Positions 1 to 9,044 of a stretch of DNA of 64,000 nt are shown in pieces. Source of the stretch: Blastobasis lacticolella (lineage: Eukaryota > Arthropoda > Insecta > Lepidoptera > Blastobasidae); NCBI GenBank assembly GCA_905147135.1, contig LR990045.1:19444173-19508172 (forward strand), given 5' to 3'. The notes below the pieces were generated by a model. That model searched no databases. It saw only the letters and a program-made list of their open reading frames with translations, and had not been told where the DNA came from. Each line of letters opens with the position of its first letter. Within the stretch, counting starts at the first letter, position 1. The position numbers and the translations under genes are program-made.

Positions 1-198
1 TTTTCGTTACATTTAGCTGTTTATTTCGTTTTCAATCTTAATCATAATATTATTATAGCGTCTTGAGTTGTGTAACATCTTCACTCTCAGCTTTAATATC
101 CTTGTTACTCTATAGTCTATCATGTATCTGGAAGTTCTGTCCGAGATTCATGCCGCAATACTTCAGCTCGATTCTCAACCTTAACTTCATTGTCATAG

Positions 199-350
199 GG
201 TTCACCATGTACACGACGTGCGTCATCTGGCTGGCGTTTGTGCCACTGTACTTCGGCACCGCGTCGCACGTGCCTCTACGCATCACAAGCATGGCCGTCA
301 CCATCTCGCTCAGTGCCAGCGTCACACTCGTGTGTCTGTTTTCACCCAAG
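199..350 (+). CDS. mGluR-type class C GPCR, exon with TM6-TM7 (partial gene)
   Basis: This exon encodes the sixth and seventh transmembrane segments of a class C G-protein-coupled receptor of the metabotropic glutamate family, a plasma-membrane receptor coupling amino-acid ligands to G proteins. The frame reads GFTMYTTCVIWLAFVPLYFG, then a hydrophobic segment ending SLSASVTLVCLFSPK, which are hallmark family motifs. The 3' border is a strong donor (AAG then GTAAGT at 351). The 5' border is inferred from TCATAG at 193-198, so a glycine codon would be split; the open frame runs further upstream and an earlier acceptor is possible. Upstream exons (Venus-flytrap, cysteine-rich domain, TM1-5) lie outside the window. 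The ITSMAVTISLSAS stretch suggests the insect mangetout/mGluRB subgroup rather than mGluRA, but that is from memory and uncertain. Confidence 0.9.
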
Positions 351-872
351 GTAAGTGGAATCACTGGAATTATTAAATTTATTAAGTTTATCACTACAGC
401 TTCTATGCAGTTGGTATGGGTTGTTATTAATTGATGTCAGTCGTTCAAATCTAGGCACAATGATCTGCGCATGTATCTTTGGTCACTCTCAGTTAGGAAT
501 TTGTGGGCAAGCGCCCGTGTTAACAACATGTTAACAAATGCAACAAGATGTCAAAATTTTTGATGAACCTTTAGACCTTTAATATGCTCAGTACTGTATT
601 TCTTGTATTTGTAATATCAATAATTTATCAGTAGCAACGTCCTTGGATCGTCAGGCGCTTGATACATTACATTACACAGAAATTCATACATACAAATATA
701 CAAACTCACTCCCGTGTCCCACAGGGGTATACAAAGGCCACTCTTGCCTCTTCCACATTTATTCATTAATCTTTCATATTTACATAATATGAAACAGCAT
801 TTTGTGTGCGCATCTCGATCGTTTTTCGGTCGTATATTATTATGTTGTCAGTGCAGTACGAGGAGCATCGAT

Positions 873-1310
873 GACCTGAGTCGTTCAGTTGGTTAATATA
901 CCGGTCTGCCACGCAGAGGTCTCGGCTTCGATTCCCGGCGAATCAAATTTTGAATTTTTTTTAATGTTATGATGGAAATGAGTCACCGCCGCCTATTGAC
1001 ATCAGCAACACCAGGGGAGTCACCAATGCGTTGCCCGCCTCTGAAGAGACATCTAATATACCGCTTGAACGATCCCATGTCATAGTTCAAAGGAAACACT
1101 GTGGCTGGGAGCTCATTCCACATCCGAATTGTACGAGCGAGAAACGTTCTTTCTAACCTTCGCGTGGTGACCAACAGATAAAATGTTGAACTACGTATAA
1201 AATGTTGAATTTTAATTTCTGTTACGGGTCTGTCGGGTTCTCTAGCACCCATAACACAAGATTTGGGGCTAGATGACGCTGTGTGAATTGTTCAAACATA
1301 TTTATTAATT
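873..1310 (+). mobile_element. tRNA-derived SINE, split by a LINE fragment
   Basis: The head at 873-955 has tRNA-like promoter boxes (GACCTGAGTCGTTCAGTTGG and GGCTTCGATTCCC). The body resumes near 1200 with the family sequence TTTTAATTTCTGTTACGGGT and ends near 1310 with GGGGCTAGATGACGCTGTG. Comparison with the intact copy at 27838-28095 shows that about 240 bp of unrelated LINE sequence lies between. The element sits in the intron between receptor exons at 350 and 1356. Confidence 0.75.
965..1195 (-). pseudogene. 3' fragment of a non-LTR retrotransposon inside the SINE
   Basis: On the minus strand this reads RTFLARTIRMWNELPATVFP, then a conserved Y-D-M-G-S-F-K block and a GGQR motif, the extreme C-terminus of a non-LTR element polyprotein. 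The same tail occurs at 3735-3960 and 57865-58060 (minus) and at 34040-34250 (plus). Only the last ~70 codons are present, so this is a 5'-truncated dead copy. It interrupts the SINE at 873-1310. Confidence 0.72.
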
Positions 1311-1355
1311 TAGTGCAAGACTAGGTCCAGATTTAATATCCGTTTCTCTATGCAG

Positions 1356-1461
1356 TTGTACATAATCCTGATCCGGCCGGAGCGGAATGTGCGTCAGAGC
1401 ATAATGCCTGTACGCTACAGCCGGAAGCCGCCGCCGCCTATACTCACGCCGATCGTCAAAA
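1356..1461 (+). CDS. mGluR-type GPCR, juxtamembrane C-terminal exon
   Basis: This exon continues the receptor after TM7. It follows a pyrimidine-rich tract ending TATGCAG and reads LYIILIRPERNVRQSIMPVRY, matching the family sequence after SPK (V/L)YIIL-(F/I)-PE-NVR. The preceding exon ends at a codon boundary and this one begins at phase 0, so the junction is in frame. A donor (GTAAGA) follows at 1462, leaving one nucleotide of the next codon. The exon is 106 nt and encodes the basic cytoplasmic helix just inside the membrane, then a proline run. Confidence 0.88.
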
Positions 1462-1565
1462 GTAAGATATTTGTGTGTTTCTCCTTCATACAAGAAATTA
1501 ACATATTATTAAACAGTGGAAAATGGGTGCCCAAACCTGACGTTATCAGGAAATACGTCCAGTAG

Positions 1566-1740
1566 TAGACCCAAAAAGCGATGAATTGACATCGCTGATT
1601 CGAATACGAGTGGTTGCCCTCTGGCTTATGACTCAAACATGCCGAAGATCGGGCAAAGTTTGAGAAGAAAGAGTAGGAAAGCGGTCCCTGTTAGACGCCA
1701 TGATTGACGGCTCAGATGATGATTATAATAATGACAATGA
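1566..1740 (+). mobile_element. RTE-type LINE 3' tail fragment
   Basis: The sequence from CCCAAAAAGCGATGAATTG through GGGCAAAGTTTGAGAAGAAA to GATGATGATTATAATAATGA matches, with many differences, the better-preserved tail at 29590-29840. It ends in the (GAT)n-like tail typical of these elements. It is intronic and non-coding now. Confidence 0.55.
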
Positions 1741-1770
1741 TTAACGTGAATATTCTATTCACGTTAATCA
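1738..1770. repeat. Perfect 15-bp palindrome with 3-nt loop
   Basis: TGATTAACGTGAATA at 1738-1752 is the exact reverse complement of 1756-1770, separated by TTC. It lies in the last intron of the receptor gene, directly after the RTE tail. Origin and function are unknown. Confidence 0.9.
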
Positions 1771-2139
1771 AAACGTAAAGTCAAAGGTTTTAGAGTCTTG
1801 TAACTGAAGTGGCAATGGGTAGGTCACGTTGTTCGCAGAATCGACAGAATTGTAGCTTTACACTAATAAGCTATATGACAGCTTCATAATCAGGTGACGA
1901 TGCGATTATAGTTAGAAACTGGCAATGATTCTCTTAATTTTTAATTTCCTAAAATTTAAAGATATGTCATATAGATAATAAATACTAACAGTTAAATGAA
2001 TATCCTTTGAAGAATAACTTTCTAAACAGATAATTTTATTAACTTACTATTTACTACATTATATAAGTTAACTATTCAACACCCTTAAATCCACGCACGT
2101 CCCATATGAATTTTCTTAAACTTAACTACGATTTCACAG

Positions 2140-2387
2140 AAGCACCATGCGCAGACAAAGAGACTCAGACCGATCCGGCTGATTTCAACAAACTCAACGG
2201 CCAGTCTTGCCAAGCAAACAGCAAGGAAGCTAACAACAAGGCTGAAGAAAAACCTGACCAAAACAAGCACAATAACGACAGAAAAGACGAACCCCAATGC
2301 AACAACATCAAAACACCTATCGATAATAAAGACATTGATAAAAATAGCAAAATTTACATAACAAATGAGAAAGCTGAAACCTTATAG
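2140..2387 (+). CDS. mGluR-type GPCR, terminal cytoplasmic-tail exon
   Basis: This is the probable last coding exon. It is preceded by a T-rich tract and TTTCACAG. Its first two bases complete the codon left open at 1461, and the resulting frame reads KAPCADKETQTDP and stays open to a TAG at 2385-2387. The encoded tail is low-complexity, rich in Lys, Asn, Asp and Gln, as expected of a disordered cytoplasmic tail. It ends AETL, which fits a class I PDZ-binding motif (Thr at -2, Leu at 0). Phase agreement with the previous exon is the main support; similarity of the tail to known receptors is weak because these tails diverge fast. Confidence 0.72.
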
Positions 2388-3400
2388 CAACGGGAATCCA
2401 CCATGTCACTAAATGAAGATTATAAAAGTAGGAAGACAAGTGGTTCGAGTAACTTTAAGAAAAAGAGTTGTTCCTGTAAATTAAAAGAAAGGAAACCTGT
2501 TGTTGTATAATGTAAGAGACCCAAATATTGAAAAATGATATTAATGATATTGTATAAGGCTTAATGTTTATATATTCGAAGGTATTAGCTGTAAATAATG
2601 AATTATATAACGCTTACACAAAATTCCATTATACTATCGTGTTACAAAAAAATTATATCGAACATTTTATCGTAAATGATGTGACTCCTTTGATATTGTG
2701 ACTCAAAATTCAATATTTAAGGTACATATTCATGTAAGTGTTTTTATTTAATAAAGTATTGTTTTTAGAAAGGGGTTGCTTCATTTATCGAATTTTAACT
2801 TCACTTTTACATGTTCAAAATGTTATAATATTACTATAATGTACCTATAATAATAATTACCTACGTAATTATTTTTTGGAACGCTAGTAAATCTCCATTT
2901 CAAAGTAATGTAAATATTATTTTGTAAAATATTGTAAATATTGTATGAGAAGACAAAATAGTGATGTATTGTATATATGAAGCGCTAATGATTTCTATAA
3001 ACATATTTAAGGTAATTTGATATATCAAAAACATAATATAACGTTAGTCATAAGAATGAGATTATGTTAAAATAAATACGGTAAATATATAAAATAAATT
3101 ATGTACAGGATGAGCTTTGAGCCTGGACAGTTGCGGCAACTTAAGTAATATATAGGAACTTTTATAAATAAGAATAATATTATCAACTTATAGTGTTTTT
3201 TATGCAAGTTAGAAAGAAAATATCATAACTTTAATCTAATTTTAATTTAAGTTAAGTACGAGTATATGTATTCTCTCCAAATGGGTATGATATTGTTAAA
3301 AATTTGTCAAACAGTTGTCGTTACTGTCTTTTGCCCATCCTGTGCATATGTAACGATCGCATATTAACTAAAATAAACGGTTTTGATGTTTTCATTTGTT
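2388..3400 (+). other. Probable 3' UTR and downstream AT-rich DNA of the receptor gene
   Basis: No coding frame is visible after the stop at 2387. Candidate poly(A) signals are AATAAA at 2750-2755, followed by T/G-rich sequence (GTATTGTTTTTAG), and a further AATAAA near 3373 followed by TTTTGATGTTTTC. The tract is strongly AT-rich with no recognisable repeat. Which signal is used cannot be decided from the sequence. Confidence 0.45.
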
Positions 3401-3559
3401 TCATTCCAAACCATAATAACATTACATTGGTTTATACATGAACCATGCGTTTATATATGGATGAAAGTCCTCTATAGCCTGACCATAAGTGTCAAGAGGG
3501 AGCTGCGGTTGCTGTTACTTGCTGTTGCCAGTGTAAGAAATTAAAACATTACATACACC

Positions 3560-3960
3560 TGATGTGACCTATCACATCTGGCATCTGTGACAATTAGGTA
3601 AATGCCGGTTTCTACCAAGGACTGCCTCTTTCCTACTCTTCTTCTTCCACTTGGATTACACATCATGATTCGACGCCTGAACTCTGGATACGTTCCATCC
3701 AGGCTTTTGTTATTGTAAATATTATTTTTTAAATTATACGGCAGACAAACGGGCAAGCGGGCCATCTGATGGAAAGTGGTTACCGCCGCCTATGGACATC
3801 AGCAACACCAGGGGCGGTACCAATATATTACCCACTTCTAATGAGACCTCTAATTTATTTATACCTTTTGAACGATCCGATGTCATAATCCAAAGGATAC
3901 ACAGGTGGTTATTCCACGTCCGAATAGTAAGAGTGAGATTTGTTTTTTTGAATGTGGGAA
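3560..3960 (-). mobile_element. Two adjacent LINE 3' fragments
   Basis: The part at about 3560-3700 is, on the minus strand, an RTE-like tail (GTAGGAAAGAGGCAG followed by GAAACCGGCATTTACC), similar to 29590-29840. The part at 3735-3960 is the minus-strand non-LTR 3' end also found at 965-1195 and 57865-58060, recognisable by GGCCATCTGATGGAAAGTGG and CCGCCTATGGACATCAGCAA on the plus strand. Both are truncated and non-coding. Confidence 0.65.
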
Positions 3961-4512
3961 TCAAAAGGGAGTCTACGTCGTTACAGGTCTACATAACACT
4001 GACTAAAAACTAACTAAAAAAGGCAAACTCCAAGTCTTTAGCAATATTGGCAACCGTATCCCTTAAACTGACACTTAAGTAGTTCTTTTAGAGAATGTGG
4101 TCGTACGAGGATATGCTCATTTAAGGTTAGTGAACAGTCGCGGGAAATGAAGTTTCAGTTCAAAATTTAATAATTGTTATTTGGCCGTCACGGATTCCTC
4201 GGGCTTGACAGAGCAGGTTTTGACGCTTTATGTCAGATTTACAGAATGTTATTTTAGCAAAAAGCCAGATTAGCAGAATGCCAGATTATAGTTTCACGTG
4301 ACATTTTCATATTAGGCAAAATTCGAGAATGGCCAAAACCATAGTAATTGTGTTGGTATCTTTTAACAAAAGTATCATTATCTATCGAGGTCTACAAAAA
4401 AGGGCTTTTCTACATCTCCAGAACGGTGCCTTCTCCTTAGAAGCTAGCCCATGTGACAACGAAACAGACATAAATTTACAGGCCTATAGCGGTAAACTCC
4501 TTGCTCTCTGAT
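3961..4512. other. Intergenic stretch, nothing recognised
   Basis: Only short chance frames are seen. A loosely repeated motif of the type GCCAGATTA/AGCAGAATG occurs around 4225-4295. No gene or known element could be supported. Confidence 0.5.
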
Positions 4513-4862
4513 GTGTTGGAGCAGGTTATCAATATCTAGCCCCATGGAAACCTAGAGGATCACCAACTGATCAGTGATCGCCAATATGGCTTTCGTCATG
4601 ATCACTCAGCCGGTGACCTTCTAGTATAATTAACACACCGGTGGGCTGAGGCTATTGAGAACAAAGGGGAGAATTGATGTCAGTCTTGATATAGCCAAGG
4701 TTTGTGATCGAGTCTGACAAGGCACTGCTATCAAAACTCCCAAAATACGGTATCCTCGAGGGACTCTGCAAGTAGGTATCCAGCGTTCTGTCTGAACAGA
4801 GCTTCCAAGTCGTTGTCGATGGATGCTGCTTCGATACCAAGACTACCAATGGTGGAGTACAC
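4513..4862 (+). pseudogene. Non-LTR reverse transcriptase fragment
   Basis: In translation the plus strand gives LEDHQLISDRQYGFRHDHSA, then GDLL, THRWAEAIENKGE and, after frameshifts, DIAKVCDRVWHKALLSKLPK and CKWVSSVLSEQSFQVVVDG. These are the palm/fingers blocks of a Jockey/R1-like reverse transcriptase, with the motif-A region decayed (D-I-A-K-x-x-D-R-V-W-H). In-frame stops and at least two frameshifts make it non-functional. Both ends are truncated. Confidence 0.8.
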
Positions 4863-4889
4863 GCAGTTTCTTCTTAATAAAAACAAAAA

Positions 4890-5405
4890 TAATAATCTTG
4901 ACTTTAATGTCTGGGGCTCGTAGTCCACCTTGACCCAGACCTTCCAGACCTTGACCTTGATCCAGGATTCGTCAAATTTGGTAATTACAGTGGGGCGAGT
5001 GCCATCTGATCTTTGTGACCTTGCTACCAGAGGAACTTGACCAGAGGGCCTATCGGCTATCTCAGTGGACAACTGAATTTGACATAAAAAAATCTGACAT
5101 TACTCTAATTTGGTAGACGCTATTGCCAGTTTTCAACGTAGATGACGTGGTATAGAATTATCTAGTGTCAAATACAGTTATCAACTGAGTTAGCCAATAG
5201 CCCCGCAAATCGGATCGAATCACATTCAGTCGCCTGAATATACAGGTTTCATCACGATGTTTTCCCTCACCGTAAGAGCATCGGCTAGTGTTTAACTAAC
5301 GTACATAACTCAGAAAAGAGTCATTGGTATATAGCGTCAGTGGGACTCGAACCCGGTACGTCTCGCTTGCGAGTCAGATACATTTACCACTAGGCCACCA
5401 TCGAT
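4890..5405 (-). mobile_element. tRNA-derived SINE (second family), minus strand
   Basis: On the minus strand the element starts near 5405 with a tRNA-like head carrying GGTGGCCTAGTGGTAAATG (box A-like) and GGGTTCGAGTCCCACTG (box B). It continues with CTGAGTTATGTACG and a conserved ACGGTGAGGGAAAACATCGT block, then a tail containing GTAATTACC. Related copies or pieces are at 37080-37340 and 57090-57280 (minus) and 43316-43470 (plus). It is a SINE rather than a tRNA gene because the tRNA-like fold is decayed and followed by family body sequence. Confidence 0.72.
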
Positions 5406-7955
5406 CATTGATTTGCTGAAAATTCCCAATATTCATTGTTATGCAGATAACAGTGCTGGAGATGCTTGTTACACAATATTTTCCTCTGTTCTAATTTCCA
5501 TAATCAGGCGCGAAAATTTCCGGCCCAAAACGAAGAATAAGTGATAAATGAGAAATCGCAGACTTACCAAAGCCGTAACTCATCAGAGGACGTCCATCAA
5601 AAAACTTTCGGAATACAAATGGATTGTCTGGAAAAGTTTTAGCCATTTTGGAATATCAACTTGGATCCCTGCGATTCCAACAAACATCATTTGTAAAACG
5701 AAATATTAGAAGTTCAGAACTCGAAGACGCAGAATCGGGTAGGTGTGAAAATCTAATTGTCTTATGAGAAACTTTGCAAAGTCGATGTCTTGGATTGTTC
5801 TTCGAACTAATCCGAAGTAATGCAATAAAGAGGAGACATAACAACGTTATCTTAAAGATAATATTGTAAGAATAGTTAGTAATTGATGTAAGAAAAGTCG
5901 GTCCGATTCCAAGAAAATCCTGCCCGTTCGCCATTATTATTTCTATGACAGCTACGGCATGAGTTATATCTGAGATATGTATGCTCCATCAAGATTAAGC
6001 ATGAAAAGGAACTATTAATAGTACCCAGCAAACATAATAAGAAATTTTTCCTGGTCTTAATACTGAATTACCTCTTTAAGTAAAATTAAAGTCCCATTCA
6101 CCAAAAATTCCGACCATAACCACATTTTTACTATAAAGTTAAAATTTAGGTTACCTATTACGTAATTTTTACTTAAGCGTTGTAGGATCTCTTTTGACTT
6201 ATTTTATTTACTTATGTTATTACTTACGACTATTAGGACTTCTTTTCAAACGTTAATTTGGCACGTTGATACTTTAATTTTTAATTTTTCATACATAATA
6301 ATGTTTTTTTATGGATATGTTTCGATTTGGCCCTTCAGGCTTTACTGGCTCTCCAATTCATTATATTATGTCCTGAAAAAGAGAGGATACTATGTTAATT
6401 TGGATGCGATTATTATTTTAAATGATCTACGCATTATGTATTTCTAGACGTACTTGTTCGTTCTGTTAATTCATTTTCTTTTGGCATTGAATATGTATTT
6501 TCTATTTTAATGTTATTGAACATTAATATCCGGTATAAATATTGTTGATAAATTGTTGTGAAGTTGTCAAGCAGTGACGTGCCACAGATCGATGCCATGA
6601 TGGCGAAGATTTTATTTCTAGTTACACGAAAAAGTCTGGCTGTGATAAATATGAAATTGATTGTCTGCTTGAGAGAAATAAAAAAAGGGACTGAGGTCAA
6701 GGATTCTGAAGTTTGGAGGTTAAAAAAATGGAAGTTTTTTAGAAGATTAATTTATGACTAAAATAACCTTCGATTGAGGGCAACCAAACCCCTATATTGC
6801 ACATAGGATGGGCTAAGCCCCTTGTTAGTACTATATTTAAATTCGATGCCGAGGTTCGTGCACAAGTTCATTCGAGAATTTTATTACTTTTATTAGAAGC
6901 CGAATTTTATTAGAAGCTTACGTCTCATTTTGGAGTACTTCGCCAGACCCAAGTGAATTACGTGGCCCTGATGGACAAAGTCATTTAAGACTCTCTTTTG
7001 GACCTATAGTGTTTCTTTAGAGTACTTTTTTAAAATCAAATTGTATTAGTGCCTTCTGAATCCTTTGTTTTTTTTTCCTTTCTCTACTGAACCTGACACT
7101 GAGCTGCCGTTTTTTTACGTTACAGCGTCCACCACAAAGTAAATTTACTTTATGGTTGAAAAAAGGTCGGAAAATCTGGTAGAATTGACTTAAAATGTAA
7201 ACCGATAGGTCGCTATGACTTATAGGTTAATTTTTGGTAATTATGACGTATTTTTTTCTTAACCAACGACTTCAAGGTTACTTACGTATAAGTCGATTTT
7301 GATACCAATTCCAACGTTAGTATTACCTTCTGCAGATACCTAATACAACCTGATAGTAAATAATACTTTTTAAACATTTTAGATACCAACAGGTCATCTT
7401 AGGTTAACTTGAAAGTCAGTGTTACTCGGAAATGCGACTAGTAAGTCAGAGTTGACGATGGTGACCTGGAAGTTAATTAATGTTGGTCATAGTGACCGTT
7501 AATTGGTGATCTAGGATATATTTTAAACGCTGGTCATTTTGTTTTAAAATAAAGTAATCGCTTGTTATTCAACAATGGACAAAGATTAAACTGTACAGAC
7601 AGTCTAGTACGTATTATAGAAAATCTAAAAGAAAACTTGATGAAGCTTAATATAGAAGTATGTAAGAAATCTTCAGAAGTAAACCCGCACAATATCAGTT
7701 TCCTGTCAGTTTTTAACAACCGATGATTATACTTTAGCCTCCAACATGTCAACAAGTGAGGACTCTGGAAATGAAGAAATCGAAGAATCTAAAGAAAATA
7801 AAGAATCAGGTAATGAGGAGTCTAAAACTGAAAGCTTTGATTTAATGAAACTGTCTGAAGGTTGAATAAAATGAACTGTGAAGCATTAACCGACCTCAGC
7901 ATCACTAAACGATTTGTTAAGTCTTTTAAATGAATAGGTACAGTACATAGAATAT
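5406..7955. other. AT-rich intergenic DNA, no supported gene
   Basis: Short frames at 5656-5934 (minus), 6214-6447 and 6434-6700 show no family motifs. A tract at about 7180-7520 shares diffuse similarity (GACGTATTTTTTT, ACCAACGAC, AGGTTA) with the reverse complement of 18700-19020, which hints at an old interspersed repeat. Nothing else is recognised. Confidence 0.45.
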
Positions 7956-7966
7956 AGTATAAACAT

Positions 7967-8258
7967 ACAGCGTTTGAACTGGCCTTGAACAAGTCCTCCA
8001 TGGTACAAGGTTTAGGGCACGCCGAGCATGAAACGAGGTGGTCCATAGTTTGCGGAGATTTGCCACAATCGCACTGAGAACTGTCATTTGTATATCCCCA
8101 CTTAAAGAGATTCTCTTTGCATCGGCCCACCTGGGTTCGCAGCCTATTTAACGCCTTCCAGGTTGGCCACGGCCAGTTCAAACGCTGTATCCGTCGCCGA
8201 ATACTGGGCGAATAAAGTATAAGTGAGAGTTTAGTCCATCGACTCGATAAGAAGAAGA
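7967..8258. mobile_element. Twin-primed (5'-inverted) LINE insertion with 11-bp TSDs
   Basis: The right part, 8171-8258, is the plus-oriented 3' end of a LINE and ends in a (GAA)n tail. The left part, 7967-8170, is a minus-oriented segment of the same element coding for WPTWKALNRLRTQVGRCKEN and a C-x-C...H...C finger (CDCGKSPQTMDHLVSCSAC). The two segments overlap by 18 bp: 7967-7984 is the reverse complement of 8171-8188. Perfect 11-bp duplications AGTATAAACAT flank the whole (7956-7966, 8259-8269). The related un-inverted copy at 41600-41845 shows the native order. Confidence 0.9.
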
Positions 8259-8269
8259 AGTATAAACAT

Positions 8270-9040
8270 GGTCAAATGGGTAGTCACCTTAAACAGGCAT
8301 TTTATTATTACAGGTTATTTATTTCTGGTTGTTGATAAAATTTAATGTTGTAAGTAATGTAATGCCTAATCATACTATACCTACTTAGGTACCTACTAAG
8401 ACGTTACTCTTTTGCTAATATCATAATCTCATTTCAATAGTTAGAAGGTTCCTATTTTTGTTGATAAGTCGCTCAAATCAATTGTAAAGTAGTACCTATT
8501 TAACTAGGTAAGGACTAAACCAAAAACGTCCGAGGTGAAAAACTTTGTACGAAATCGGACTATAGGTAATTTACTGTTTCAACTCTTCTGCACAATTTTT
8601 TGGGCTCATCTCTAACATACTACATACAACTTTCTACGCGTGATGATCGTGATGACTTCCCTGCTACTAGATTTAGCGCTGTTAGGTAATAATTATCTAT
8701 TTTTCGCGTAAGCGACTCCATAGTTTGTAACTTTTAAGTAACAAGGACCTTGGTCATTTAGACCAAGAAGTTGCAAAAATTATGTCAAATGAACCAAAAA
8801 TATTTACCAATCATCTTAAGGTCGATATGAAGGGAATACCTAACTTTATAGTCGAGCCGCCATTTTATTTTGTAACAATCAGAAAGCCGTGTATAACTAC
8901 GTAATTGTATAATGCAATTTATCATGAAATACATTAAAAGTATACCTTTATTTACCAATATTTACATTGAAATATTAATGTTGACATTGAGAAAATATAA
9001 ACAATACCAAACTTGAGTCAAAATACTTAAATCGAAACAA
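8270..9040. other. AT-rich spacer, nothing recognised
   Basis: No coding frame, RNA gene or known repeat was identified between the twin-primed LINE and the long LTR element. Confidence 0.4.
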
Positions 9041-9044
9041 ATAC

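Noticed and set aside
873..945. tRNA-like sequences here and at 5330-5400, 19283-19360, 27843-27910, 43325-43385, 61165-61215
   Set aside because: They carry A/B-box words but are decayed and always followed by SINE family body sequence, so they were called SINE heads rather than tRNA genes.
2085..2350. Minus-strand hydrophobic frames
   Set aside because: They are antisense shadows of the receptor tail exon.
5568..5646. Minus-strand ATG frame of 26 codons ending at a GTAAGT donor
   Set aside because: It reads protein-like but no second exon was found and the overlapping frames are equally open; the evidence is too thin.
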